From Cyphellophora europaea CBS 101466 (taxonomy: Eukaryota > Ascomycota > Eurotiomycetes > Chaetothyriales > Cyphellophoraceae): a stretch of 64,000 bases of DNA. Each line of letters begins with the position of its first letter. The first letter of the stretch is position 1. The stretch is from contig NW_008481798.1 in the NCBI RefSeq assembly GCF_000365145.1, positions 868,001-932,000 of the forward strand. Direction: 5' to 3'. Under the pieces are notes generated by a model that ran no database searches, was not told the origin of the DNA, and worked only from the letters and a program-made list of their open reading frames with translations. Both the position numbers and the translations under genes were made by a program. Below, one piece after another: positions 1 through 10,846 of the stretch.

Positions 1-3000
1 GGGTGATTCGACTGCCGACTATAGCTTCCCAGTTTCTCGGAGCTTCTCAGCTACGAAGTACACAGTAGCTATCCGCGACAGGGCGCTCCCAAGACGGGTC
101 GCATGGCTATTCTATCGACTCGATATTGCCTAGAACGTCACAAGCGACATCCTTGATCCGGATAATATGAAACGACTTTGACGAAGACCGGATACCAGTC
201 GATTACTCCCGCCACCGCTCGCCTCGTCATCGCCAACTGCCATCCGCGACGCGCCAGGCATGGAATTTCTGCTCTGATCCTGTATTCTGCCAGACTGCCA
301 GACCCACCTCGTACCTTTTTACTGCTGCCACCCACTACGCCAGGCAGCCCGGCAGTGCGATGTGTGTTGAATTATAGGAACCCTACCAGCGCTCGGAGTC
401 ATTGCCCCTTTTACCCCTGTCCCCAATCAGCTCCGGTCCGAGGTGATCTGCCATGCCATTTGTTGGCACCCATCCGCGCTGTCATGGGCTGCCACTTGTG
501 ACTTGCGGCGCGCGCACACACACCGTAGTAAGACTTGCTCTTTTTATATACCGGCGTGACAAAAGTTTTGGATCGGGTCTGTGGCGGGTCACCGCCCTTG
601 ACCCTACCCCTGCTTTCTCTTCGCAGCGGAAGCTAACACATCGCCCCCTGGTGCCATATCCTCGGGGATGTGGATCTAGTGCCGTTTTAGTGTTCACGGT
701 AGAAATGTTCCAGCAACACGCCGGCGCGTCCAAGGAACACCCTTTCCTGGGACTCGGATGCCCTCCCCGGCCGCGGCTTCGAATCTTGTCGACGAGACAC
801 TGGTCAAGCAGGATCCACTGCGCGCACTCAAACGTCTGAATTGCGCCCAAAAAGAATTTCAGGCGCCGCTGGATCCTGATCCTAGGCTCCTAGACCCGTA
901 AGCCCCCCCAGCAGCCCCAGCAGCCGAAAGGGGGTAGATCTTACTCACTGGCATAGCTCAGCGACCGGTAGAGCACGAAAAGTATATACGCCTCTCATCT
1001 CCCCTCGCATGCTACACATCGCTTTTTACTCCCCCTTGACTCGCACCACCTTGTCATAGTGCTTTCTTTTGTCGTTGCTTGTGCTTGCTCTACCTGCGCT
1101 ATTGGGCCAAATCGCTACCCCCAAATCCAGCCCCGTTGTACCCGATCTTGCGATACATCACCAACGATCCGAAACCTTACCCCTTGCAAGCAACCCGCAT
1201 TACCTGTACCATCAATCAAGCTGTATTTACGCCATTGCCGCTGCCAAAAACGCAATACAACAAAAAGCAAGACGCTCTGACAGCCGGCAATTTCTCAAAT
1301 TCTCGAGGACCCCCCCTTCCTCCCTCGCTCCCGCAACATTCCTCCCTTGCCAGCGCACAAAAGAATTTCAGATCCAGATCCAAGTCTCCGAGATCTGTTT
1401 GTGTAACCAACACGCTACTGTCCACTTGGGAAGCCGTTGGCCGTCCCCCCCTTCGGCCTTCTCGGCAGCATAGTCTCACTACGTAAGTAACTGCACTTCT
1501 CAGCTCCGGTGTTGGGAAATATATAGCCTCTGTTACCCCTAGCTTGTCGCAAATGAATCCTCCTTTCTGACAGCCTCTGGTCAGATCATCCATGATATCT
1601 CCATCTAAAAACTCCACTGCCTGCGATATGGGCCGCGGAGCATACGATACCACGGGCGTACCCAAACCCAAACCCTCCAACCCACCAAAGCCTCGATGAC
1701 ACTCCGAAGACCACAACAACTTCGCGGCGAGCGCTCAGATCCGCGACTGCTTCGAAGCGCCATCACCAAGTCGCACGTAATGCTCGGCAGCCTGCATGTG
1801 CATGTGCTTCCGCCGAACCACGACGCGTATCCCGCACACTGTACACCTTTTGCTTCACCATCATTGCTTCCGCGACATACGCCTAATACTCACTCGAACT
1901 GTTTTCGATTACCCTGTACAACTATTCACTAGCTTGTGTCTTTTCGAGCGTTCTTTCGCGGCGACATATTGGGAAGCATCGACACGGCGCCAAACACGAC
2001 GCCGCAATCTTTATCATCTTGGGTATGATCTTGCTTGTACAACATTCCTGTAACAGAAAAAGTCATTTTTGCGGCATTGGCGTTGGTGGGACACGATAGA
2101 CGGCAATGCTTTTTTGGGAGGGCAGCAACGCCACGCTGCCAACAATAGATTGCGTGACTCAGGTCAACATTTCCTTTGGGAGTCATTGGGTATGGAGGGA
2201 ACAGGGAAAAGGCTTCAAGAGGAGGAATAGACGACGCCTCCACGGGCACCAGCGTCGGCAGTCAGACACGGATGCTGGGTGCGATGCAGCCTCAAATGAT
2301 GCCTATCTTACGACTAGGCACGAGGCGTTCGAGACAGTCATCATATGACGGACGACGACCAGTACAAGGTCGATAGTGTACTCTGTTAGAACAGCGAAGA
2401 ATAATAATGCTGGCGGCCATTGCCACAAAGCACAACTGGAGATCTGCCTTTCAACCCTGTCCACTAATATAGGGTCTCAACGAGTTGCGCGAGCCAGGCA
2501 GTGAACGTATTGGCAACGCGTCGAAAAATATTTACGAGTTGGAGAATTCAAGCACGATGATGTAGCCGCTGCAGCACAGCAACCCCCGATTTAATCCATT
2601 CCAAAAGTCCAGCCACTATACTGCTTCGGGGCTCTTGCAGAAGCGCCGGCTTGGGTGGGTGGGCGGTCAGCAGGGAACAAATCGGTCGCCGGCAACAAGA
2701 GGCCTAAAGCCTCGTCGCTCACTGGCCAGCCTCGTCTTCAGGTTGCTTTCACTGGAACCTGCGCCTGCACTACTTGCTCGATTCATCAGCCGACCATCTC
2801 CCTCGTACATACAAACAGAACGTCGCATAGACTTCTACATCCACTTGAGCTCAGTTCCCTTTAGCTCTCGTTCTCACACGGTTTTGTTTGGTACCTACGC
2901 TTGCCGGCGCCTACGTCACCCACTGTCGATCCCAGACAGTGTCTGAGAGCAACACGTCAACCACCATTGCGACCTACATCGCATCGCCTCGACGTTCGAC

Positions 3001-3106
3001 GTTCACTTTGACTTCACCACATCGTCGTATACGGGTATCTGCATAGCCTTCTTCTCCTCCGATCCACGAGTCTCTGCAGCTACACGACCTTCAAGATCAC
3101 ATCGTC
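1..3106. other. Gene-poor left end and upstream region of the Rab5 gene
   Basis: I see no convincing protein gene in these 3.1 kb; the open frames are short, overlap in several frames and have no recognisable motif. A TATA-like TATATA at 983-988 is followed by a long pyrimidine-rich stretch (about 990-1480) that looks like a transcript leader. A good donor (GTAAGT, 1483) and a good acceptor (TTTCTGACAG, ending 1573) could bound a 91-nt leader intron. A 35-codon ORF (1592-1699) follows, too short and featureless to call. From about 2950 to 3106 the sequence reads like the 5' leader of the Rab5 gene. Confidence 0.5.
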
Positions 3107-4160
3107 ATGGCTGACGCTTCCACGCCGAAACCTAGCAGCAGCGTAAAGCTCGTGCTTCTTGGAGAAGCTGCCGTGGGAAAGGTGGGTAACGCATTCGTCG
3201 ATAGTCGCTTCTGTCCCACCATACGTGCGGTGATACTCCGGTTCATGTAACGGCCGATGCGGACAGCACGGACAGCACGGACGCCATGTTATACCTCAAT
3301 GCTACTTCACTGCAGCTTCTCCTACCTCGCTCCACCCAGCAATTCAAATACCCGCAGAGAATCGTCGCTGACAGCTATGTGTAGTCATCCCTTGTCCTCC
3401 GCTTCGTCAATAATGACTTTCAGGAAAATAAGGAGCCCACCATTGGAGGTACGCTTTTCCCTTTGCCGCCATGCGGGACGTCTCACGGGGATGCCAAATC
3501 ACCGCAGCCGTACTAGCGAGCAGAGTCACTGACGTAGGGATAATTTTAGCCGCTTTCCTGACACAGAAGATCTCCTTGCCCAACCGGATCATCAAGTTTG
3601 AGATATGGGATACTGCTGGACAGGAGAGATTCGCCTCCCTGGCACCAATGTACTACCGCAACGCTCAAGCCGCTCTTGTTGTCTACGATCTGACCAAACC
3701 CACTTCGCTCACCAAGGCCAAGCACTGGGTCGCGGAGCTTCAGCGCCAGGCATCGCCCGGCATCGTCATCGCCCTTGTCGGCAACAAGCTCGATTTATGT
3801 GCCGAAAGCTCCTCCGACAGTGCTACAGAGGGTGAAGGTACGGAAGATGCCGCCGAAGGCGACGCCGAAGCGGAGGCTACAGATGATGGTGATGCGAGGA
3901 AGGTGTCTACAAGAGAAGCCAAGCAGTACGCGGAAGAGGAAAGCTTGCTCTTCTTCGAGACGAGCGCAAAGACTGGCACTAATGTCGCGGATGTCTTCAC
4001 GGCTATTGCCAATGCTATCCCGGAGACTTCATTGAAGGGCGCTCGGGGAGCCGGCTCTGGCACACAGGCCGCTTTATCTGGTGCTGCCAACCGAGCTGAG
4101 GAGGCGCGCGTCAACCTGGCGGATCGTGCAAAGACTCAGAAGGATAATTGCGCTTGCTGA
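3107..4160 (+). CDS. Rab5-family small GTPase (Ypt5/Vps21 type)
   Basis: Early-endosome Rab GTPase, expected to recruit tethers and PI3-kinase complexes on endosomes. Three exons, 3107-3181, 3385-3448 and 3550-4160, give 249 residues; both introns are GT-AG and restore frame. Visible motifs are the P-loop GEAAVGKS (residues 19-26), the Rab5-type switch I with EPTIGAAF, WDTAGQERF, NKLDL and ETSAK, and a C-terminal CAC double-cysteine prenylation signal. An acidic, alanine-rich insertion of about 30 residues lies between NKLDL and ETSAK; it makes the protein longer than a typical 215-220 residue Rab5 and suggests the longer Rab5 paralogue found in filamentous fungi. The start is the ATG directly before the conserved N-terminus. 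The first intron carries a short tandem GGACAGCAC repeat near 3259-3281. Confidence 0.93.
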
Positions 4161-4534
4161 TGGCCCTTGAACTAGATGAGAGCGAGGACGGGCAAAGGCG
4201 GGACTAGCGTTGCGCGCCGAGGAGACTACAGAGTGTGTCCTTACATGAACGGGCTACGAGGAGTCTGAGGGTTGTGGTTCTTTTTGCATTACGATATCCA
4301 AGATAAGTCGTCCTCATTGGCATCAATGAAATCTTATACACCAGCAGTCGTTTTGGTGCTGCTCAAGTTTGCACATGCTCGGCCGGTTGGACTTTCCGCA
4401 GCCAATAGCAAAAGTGACGTCAGACATCAACGACCAACTATTTACTACGCCATGCGCAAAAGTCGTGCTCCTGCCGTGCCTTGACAACCACGTCCATCGA
4501 CTTACACTGTTAATTTTGGGCGCAGACTGCAGAC
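4161..4534. other. Intergenic region between the Rab5 and RRT8-like genes
   Basis: 374 bp holding the 3' end of the Rab5 transcript and the promoter of the next gene. I see no further coding signal. Confidence 0.6.
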
Positions 4535-5599
4535 ATGGACGAACGAGTCAAGAACGTCGCCGCCGAAGAGGCGCGGCAATTCCGTGCCATGACCACAGAT
4601 GCGGTCAAATCACGAGCCTATCTGGTGAGCAGGATTCTTCCTACACCTACGAAGGTCGTATGAGCTGACACTCTACAGTACCCTATCAAGGGCGTCATCC
4701 ACTTCGTCTCACACAAAGACCTGTGGAAACCGCTCTTGTCCAAGTTGGCGCCAACGATCAGCACCGGCGTGGTGGTGACGCTCGCCTGCTTCGCCGCCCT
4801 GTATCTCCCGCAGGCTGCGGTCATGGCATTCACATCCGGTCCTGTTGCTGCTGTCTCGGCTGCCGTTCTCACCCTGTCCGAAAGCTCTACCATCACGAAC
4901 CTCATCTCTCGCACCTTTTTCATCGAGGAAGCCCTGATCGATACGTTTGATGGCACGCTGTTGTCCAAAGGGTGCAACAATTTGGTGGAGGAGGGAAGAC
5001 AGGTCAAGACTGGTGGAGACAATATTCAGCGTCTGGGAAAGCTGATTAAGAAACCGTTCGCAAAGTTTACGCCTAACGCCCTCATTCGTTATTGTAAGTT
5101 CCTCTGTAAAATTGTACCGCAGTGCAAAGGACGACTTGCCACCCCTTTCGAAATATCCTCCCGATCTCTTGATGCCGCTACAAAAGTATTCTGACGAGTT
5201 TCTGCTGACTTCTGTCTAAGTGTTGTATCTGCCATTGAACTTCATTCCTATCGTTGGTACAGCGATATTCATTGTGCTGCAAGGGAAGCGCAATGGTCCG
5301 CAGACGCATCAGAGGTATTTCCAGCTCAAAGAATGGAACAAGCGCCAGAGAGAGGTGTTCGTGGAAGAACATCGAGGTGGATACACTGCGTATGTTGACA
5401 GTGGCCGGTGTTCGTGCTTTGAATTGACTAACAGGATTCTAGATTCGGTGTGACGGCTTTCTTGCTCGAGATGATTCCTTTCGCCAATCTCATCTTCGCC
5501 TTTACCAACACCGTTGGAGCAGCGCTATGGGCAGCAGATCTGGAAAAGACGGCTACCACGGCCCCCCGCCTACGCGAACAGGCGATGCGGGCTGAATGA
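4535..5599 (+). CDS. RRT8/LDS-type EI24-like multispanning membrane protein
   Basis: Four exons, 4535-4624, 4679-5093, 5221-5389 and 5443-5599, give 276 residues; all three introns are GT-AG and in frame. The protein has a soluble N-terminus, a hydrophobic stretch around the ISTGVVVTLACFAALYLP region, a middle segment with LIDTFDGTLLSKGCNNLVEEG, then further hydrophobic stretches containing LNFIPIVGT and LEMIPFANLIFAF. This pattern fits the fungal outer-spore-wall/lipid-droplet proteins Rrt8, Lds1 and Lds2 and the wider EI24-like family. In yeast these act at lipid droplets and in dityrosine spore-wall assembly; a role in this fungus is inference. It lies head-to-tail after the Rab5 gene with its own promoter. 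Confidence 0.8.
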
Positions 5600-5959
5600 T
5601 CAGTACCTGGAAATGAGCAAGTAGACGGGATGGGGTCAACAGATCGATACGAGAGATTACCGAAGTAAGATATGCCATGTGTTGCTTGCCCGGAGACAAG
5701 CCGTGTGCTGCGAGCAGCGAAACATGCTGGGTGATGAAAGCGGCCGAGGTCAACAAGGCAAATCGCGGTTGCCGGGTCGTCGTGGAAGTGACTGCCGTAA
5801 GTATACTGTACGATTTGCTACCAAGACCCTGAGTACGATTTGTCTCCGACCAACTTCCACCTTGTTACCACTTATGCTCCAGCTAATCAACGGAATCCTC
5901 CTTGCCAAGTTCACGCTCACGCTCACTCATCGGCCGCAGCTTCTCTCGAGCCTTTCAAG
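5600..5959. other. Intergenic region before the secreted-protein gene
   Basis: 360 bp with a pyrimidine-rich leader just before 5960. The reading frame of the next gene stays open upstream to 5840 but has no in-frame ATG before 5960. Confidence 0.55.
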
Positions 5960-6796
5960 ATGCCTCTGGTCGTCGTCTTCCTTCTCGTAATCATGGCTTC
6001 GGTCGTCCTCTCTACGGGCTCACCTACTGCCCCGACTTCTGCCTCGTTCGCTAACCTCACCACGACGATGACCGTGAACCTCGCTCCATTCCCTGCCCCA
6101 TCCGACGCCATTCCCATCAACGACACGCTAGCCGCCTACCGTCGTCACTATCAGCCCATCTTCAATATCGATTACCCTGGTCAGGATGCCCTTCCTTGGA
6201 TCTGGGCTCCAAATTTCGACGAGTGTCTACACCGCTGCGACATGTTCAATGCCAAACACTTGGGCAACGGGACGGTGCTCTGCAAGGCTGCGCTGTTCGC
6301 CCCTAGCCGCATCAATGGTCTCAATGACTGCTACCTAAAGTTATCGCTCAATAATCCTCAGCGGGCTAACCTGACACTTATTGGTGGCGTCAAGTTGGCA
6401 TGTAACGAGACGAGCATATCCGTGGCTCTGCCTACTGTCAGCTTCAACAGCACCTACACTTCGTCGATGACTCCGATAAAGAGCTTCCAGACCAACTCGA
6501 TCAACCCTAAGCCAACTTCCTCCTCCAGCAAGAGTGATACCGGCCGGCCTTCGATCACCTTCTCCAGCTCGACCATTGAAGAGACTCCGTCTTCAAGCGA
6601 TACTCACACCAGAGAGACAGGCTTGACTTCAATCACTCTTGACTCGAGCGCGAAGTCTGCCGCCACTACTTCGAGCCTGGACACTTCGCCCACCACATCT
6701 CCGCATGCCATCGAAGCTAGTCACTTGACTCCGCCATTGGATTCAGAGCCCGCAGTGTTGACTGTGCCAACGACTGTTCATACGCATAAGATTTGA
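5960..6796 (+). CDS. Secreted Ser/Thr-rich protein with a cysteine-containing N-terminal module
   Basis: Single exon, 278 residues. The N-terminus (MPLVVVFLLVIMASVVLSTG) is a clear signal peptide and fixes the start at 5960. Residues of about 75-160 hold a compact module with spaced cysteines (DECLHRC, LCKAALF, DCYLKL, KLACNE) resembling a PAN/Apple-like fold; this is inferred from cysteine spacing, not a firm match. Several N-glycosylation sequons (NLT, NDT, NGT, NET, NST) are present. The C-terminal 130 residues are Ser/Thr/Pro-rich, as in O-glycosylated wall-associated or secreted proteins. There is no hydrophobic C-terminal tail, so a GPI anchor is unlikely. Function unknown; adhesin-like or effector-like roles are possible. 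Confidence 0.72.
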   Translation: MPLVVVFLLVIMASVVLSTGSPTAPTSASFANLTTTMTVNLAPFPAPSDAIPINDTLAAYRRHYQPIFNIDYPGQDALPWIWAPNFDECLHRCDMFNAKHLGNGTVLCKAALFAPSRINGLNDCYLKLSLNNPQRANLTLIGGVKLACNETSISVALPTVSFNSTYTSSMTPIKSFQTNSINPKPTSSSSKSDTGRPSITFSSSTIEETPSSSDTHTRETGLTSITLDSSAKSAATTSSLDTSPTTSPHAIEASHLTPPLDSEPAVLTVPTTVHTHKI

Positions 6797-8261
6797 TCGA
6801 AGGTTCAACAGAGGTGCACATTCATGGCTTGTTGGCGGATGTAGCTTACGTTGACTTAGATCTTAGCCTGGTCTACGGTCGACCCTTTGCTTCCGATCTA
6901 ATGTTTTCTTGCCGACATCTTGCCGTCCCCAAACCTTGAACAGGAGATATCAGAAGCATCATCGAGAAATGGGCAACTTGAAGAGAAGATGGTCGAGGTA
7001 TCCTGATATGTAGTCCACGTCGACTCTCAGCGAGCGATCGAGTGTGACAAGTATTTGTTCACAGCCCTGAAGTTGACACTGATGATACCGAAATGCAAGA
7101 TGATGAATCAAAGACGCAGTTCCTCTGCACTGGCCATCTTTGACGCTAGATCATTGCTCCCAATATACGATGTTCATCATGCAACGAGTGCTGGCTGAGC
7201 CTGTGATTATGAGACGTTCACCAGCCATCGAATATAGCTTCTCACCTCCTTAGTATACCTGCAAGAGAGCATCGAAGGGATTCAGGGTGTCACTCAGCAA
7301 AATCCTGAAGCATTATCAGTTTCGCGTGCCGTCGTTGTATACTGTACTGGAGGGTGACGTAAAGGGCTCATCTTGACAGTGCGCTAATTCAACCTCACCA
7401 TCACCTACGCAGGCCTGGCGTGCTACGCCTACACTCTTCATCAAGCTCTTCTCCCATCTAACAACAACAAAACCCAACAACAATATTGGGTCAACAGACC
7501 CAAGATGTCAAATTCAACCTAACCCCTCCTCTCATCCGCAGTTCATCCGCGCGGCGGGCATCATTGGCCCCATCCCTGTCCAGGAATCCTCCAAGCCCAC
7601 CTTTTTCCCCGCGCTGAGATCTACCGATTCAAGCAGTTGAGACGCGGAGGTGGCCTTCGCCCTCTTTTCCCCATTGCATGCTTTTCCCTGCTGACGCTTT
7701 GCTTGGTTGCTCCTCCTCGCCGCGAACAACTGAGGGGAAAGATGCAGGCGTGACCACTTTTTCCAACCATTGACCCGCAAATATGTGCTACGCGATCAGA
7801 TCGTGGTGGAAGGATATGGAAGTTCATGTTTTCCTTGCCCCTACCAGGCTGGGGTATAAGAGAGCAGGTTCGTGTGAAAGCATGAGTTGTAACTATTTGT
7901 TAGAGCTTCTCTTGACAGACTGCCGCCCGCTTATCAGATAGTGCTCTGGCTCTTGTGTGCCTCGATACGAATTAGACGGCTCAAGCTCTGACGTTACCCG
8001 GTCCAGCTCGTCGCATTACATAGCTAGCTACAGCTGATACGCGTCCCCTTCCCCGCCCTGACTGGTCCTGGACCCGAACATCGACAAGGCTTTGACCAAG
8101 AAGCTATTTTCTACAGCATCTCTGTTGTTTGGCTGACTTCTGGGTGCACCTTCCGCCACGTGCATACCCCTCGGCTGGGCTTATAGTCCCCTCAACTCTC
8201 TTCTGTTTCATCGTCGAGAGCTGCCTGTTCCATCTTATCTGGCATTATCCAATTTTCCACT
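6797..8261. other. 1.5-kb intergenic region
   Basis: No supported gene. A TATA-like GGGGTATAAGAG at 7851-7862 lies about 400 bp before the next ATG, and pyrimidine-rich sequence around 8120-8260 is the likely leader of the next gene. Confidence 0.5.
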
Positions 8262-9761
8262 ATGGCTTCAGACTCAGACGGTACTTTCCCCTCGTCATTG
8301 TCCACCTCTACCTCCCTCCCCACCAGTTCCTCTCCCTCCGTTGGCAACACCACCACCACCGCTTCTAAACCCTCCTCCACCTCAACCATCCCGTCCCCCC
8401 AACCCCACCAGCACACGCTCTCCCCCGAGACAACGCCCCTCAGCCCCGTCAAATCCCCCACTGACGCCGCCCTCCCAGCCTCATACCCGCTCGCCGCGCA
8501 AATCCCCATCAGCAGCTTCGCCACGCTGCCCACCTTCCCCCCCGAAGCCTCGCACCTGCGCGCCCTGACCCTGACCGCCGACCTCCCCCTAACCGAGTAC
8601 CAGAACCTGCTCAAAGGCGGCGAGTACGCGCTCCCGGAGCCGCCGCAGTCCATCACGCACCTGACGCTCGAGCTCTTCAGCCTGGGTTTCCCGGGACGCA
8701 ACCCGCACTGGCTGGCCAATCTGGCGCGCGCGCTGCCCAACCTCAAGAGCGTCACTTTCTTCAGCTGCCTGATTGACGGGCTGGACGACGCGAGCCGCGC
8801 GGACGCGCTCGAGTTCTTCGACTTGGCGCGCGTGCTGCGCGAGTGTCATGTCATCGATAGCTTTGCCAGGCCAGGGTTTTGGTCACAGGTGGGGAAGCTG
8901 TGGGCTGAAAGGGCGAGGGATGCGGCGCTGGAGAGGGAGGCCGATGGGGCGGCGAATGGGGCAGCGAATGGGGAGGGGATGGATGATGGGGGTGTCAAGG
9001 TCGTGGAGGTGAGTTATACGTATCGCGGCCATGAGGACAGTGATTTCCTGGCGCGCTGTCATGGCGAGGAGCTGGCGGCGTTGGCGGTGTCGGGGCTCGT
9101 GGGGTTTGGGGCCGGGATGGTGGAGGAGTCAGAGGGTGATACTGAACTGGGGGACGGGAAGGAGATCGAGGCGGGAGATGAGAAGAAGGGGAAGGTCGGT
9201 GGCATTCTGCCCTACGCGAGCGATTCCCGCGCCGCGGAGGGCGTGAAGACCAAGTTCAAGGAACTGGCAGCGGCGGGTGACCTGGCGGGCTTGAAAGTGC
9301 TGAATCTGGGCTTGTGGACGCTCAGCGTGTCAGACATCAAAGAGCTGCTGAGCGGCATAAAGCTGCAGGAAGGCGGCACCGGCCTCATCGACCTGACGCT
9401 CTCGGTCTTGATGAGCGAAGGCTGGGCACAGGGTCTGGTGGACGCGCTGGCGGCATCGCCCGCCGTGCTCAAGAACCTCGAAGGCATCGAAATCATCGGC
9501 GTGCCCAGCATGTCGAAGCCCAAGGGCAGTGCGTCGGGCCCGGCCAAGACGGACGAGCAGATCGACAATATCATGGACACGGGCGACGAGGATTGGGCGT
9601 CGGCGGCGGGTGTGAAAGTGTTGGATGAAAAGGAGGTGGCGCTGTTGGGGGAAAAGTGCCCAAGGCTGGCGAAGGTCGATATGAGTATCCTGAAGGCGAA
9701 GAAGGCGGGGCTGGTGGGGTTTGTGAGGGAGGGACCAGGCGAGGCGTGGAAGAAGGCTTAG
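8262..9761 (+). CDS. Uncharacterised protein, possibly leucine-rich-repeat-like
   Basis: Single exon, 499 residues, with strong coding bias (many C/G third positions) on this strand. The N-terminal 75 residues are low-complexity Ser/Thr/Pro. From about residue 80 there are regular hydrophobic segments of the type LRALTLTADLPL, SITHLTLELFSLGF, LPNLKSVTFFSCLIDGL, LAGLKVLNLGLWTLSVSDIKELL and LIDLTLSVLMSEG, which recall degenerate leucine-rich repeats. The middle (about 225-330) contains a glycine/alanine/glutamate-rich linker. I do not recognise a catalytic motif or signal peptide. Many Dothideomycetes carry lineage-specific proteins of this kind. Its downstream neighbour is convergent. Confidence 0.72.
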   Translation: MASDSDGTFPSSLSTSTSLPTSSSPSVGNTTTTASKPSSTSTIPSPQPHQHTLSPETTPLSPVKSPTDAALPASYPLAAQIPISSFATLPTFPPEASHLRALTLTADLPLTEYQNLLKGGEYALPEPPQSITHLTLELFSLGFPGRNPHWLANLARALPNLKSVTFFSCLIDGLDDASRADALEFFDLARVLRECHVIDSFARPGFWSQVGKLWAERARDAALEREADGAANGAANGEGMDDGGVKVVEVSYTYRGHEDSDFLARCHGEELAALAVSGLVGFGAGMVEESEGDTELGDGKEIEAGDEKKGKVGGILPYASDSRAAEGVKTKFKELAAAGDLAGLKVLNLGLWTLSVSDIKELLSGIKLQEGGTGLIDLTLSVLMSEGWAQGLVDALAASPAVLKNLEGIEIIGVPSMSKPKGSASGPAKTDEQIDNIMDTGDEDWASAAGVKVLDEKEVALLGEKCPRLAKVDMSILKAKKAGLVGFVREGPGEAWKKA

Positions 9762-10330
9762 AGAAAGGGAGATAGCTATCTGCTGTCGTTTCTGACATTG
9801 CTAGATTGGGGGAGATTGAGGGTGGAGGTTGGAGTGCTTACAGATGAGATGGCGTCGCAACTTGGGATCTTCGAGGACATATACACAATCATCATAAAAT
9901 AGAGTGTGGAAAGAACTCGATATTGCCTTTGTAGCTGCACGCGGAGCATCATTACTGAGTCTGAAGATGTATGCCTTCGAGAGACCGCTGAGGGGGGCAT
10001 CGACGCGCCAAGACTTTCACTGCCTACCTAACGACCGTCAGGCGTATTCCCATACACCTTTGTGGCGTTGGCAGAGTTCACTGCGAGCGCAGCGCCGCAC
10101 AAGAAACCTGCGCCGCTAGGACACACATACCCGCGTCCAGCAGCCCCAAAAAATAGGGCTGCGCCGACGCTATCGCCCCAGGGAACCCTTTCAATTCGCC
10201 CCTTCACAGACTTTCGAACAAAAAAGGTAACAGGTTTTGTTTCCTCCTCCTTCTCATGAGACTACCCGGGGGTCCAACCGCTTGGATTCCATCCCAAAAC
10301 GCCCCCCCCCTTCTACGCACCAAACCCTCA
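9762..10330. other. Convergent 3' intergenic region
   Basis: 569 bp between the 3' ends of two convergent genes. I see no coding signal; it should hold both terminators. Confidence 0.55.
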
Positions 10331-10846
10331 TCACTCCCTAATCTCCCACCCCGCCACCTCTATCTCCACCCCCCTCTTCTTACTCCCAAACGCCCTGACC
10401 GCCTCATAATACAGGTCCGCCACGCCGCGACACACGCCCTCCAGCCCGCCCTCGCTCGCGCACTGCGCGTACATGTCGTCGCGGAAATTGTCGTCGATGG
10501 TCTCACGCGCCGGCTCCGTGAAGCGGTCCTGGGCCTTGTAGTTGCGGTAGCCGAAGTCGTGGCGCTGGCACGAAGCCAGGAAATCAAAGCCCAGAGGATT
10601 GTCGGGCGAGGCGGTGCAGCCGTTGGAAGTCCAGTCGAGTTCCGGGGGGGATTGGGCGGAGCGGGCGGATTGGAATTCGGACATGCTGGTGGTGAAGATG
10701 AGGCGGTCGGTCTCTTCTTCGAGGGCGGGGGTTTGGCGGGGGGCGTTGAAGGAGGGGAGGGCGGTGGTGAGGTGGGGGAGGGGGGAGAGGAGGAGGAGGA
10801 CGAGGGGGTGGGTTAGGGGGGAGATGTGCATGGTTGGGGAAGGCAC
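10331..10846 (-). CDS. Secreted phospholipase A2 (fungal/bacterial small PLA2 family)
   Basis: Single exon, 171 residues, predicted to hydrolyse the sn-2 ester of phospholipids outside the cell. Residues 1-29 form a signal peptide with a leucine-rich core; a second in-frame ATG at residue 6 (10831) could also start it. The catalytic block CQRHDFGYRNY puts the His-Asp pair at H96-D97. Four cysteines (C77, C93, C129, C139) fit the two conserved disulfides of this family, and the acidic DDNFRDDM segment follows the active-site helix. Length and architecture match fungal group XIV-type enzymes (p15/TbSP1-like). Possible roles are lipid scavenging or host/competitor membrane attack (inference). 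The promoter lies upstream on the minus strand, 10847 onwards. Confidence 0.87.
   Translation of the reverse strand: MPSPTMHISPLTHPLVLLLLSPLPHLTTALPSFNAPRQTPALEEETDRLIFTTSMSEFQSARSAQSPPELDWTSNGCTASPDNPLGFDFLASCQRHDFGYRNYKAQDRFTEPARETIDDNFRDDMYAQCASEGGLEGVCRGVADLYYEAVRAFGSKKRGVEIEVAGWEIRE

Noticed and set aside
1216..1719. 167-codon minus-strand frame
   Set aside because: No motif or coding bias; it runs antisense to a leader-like region with splice signals on the plus strand.
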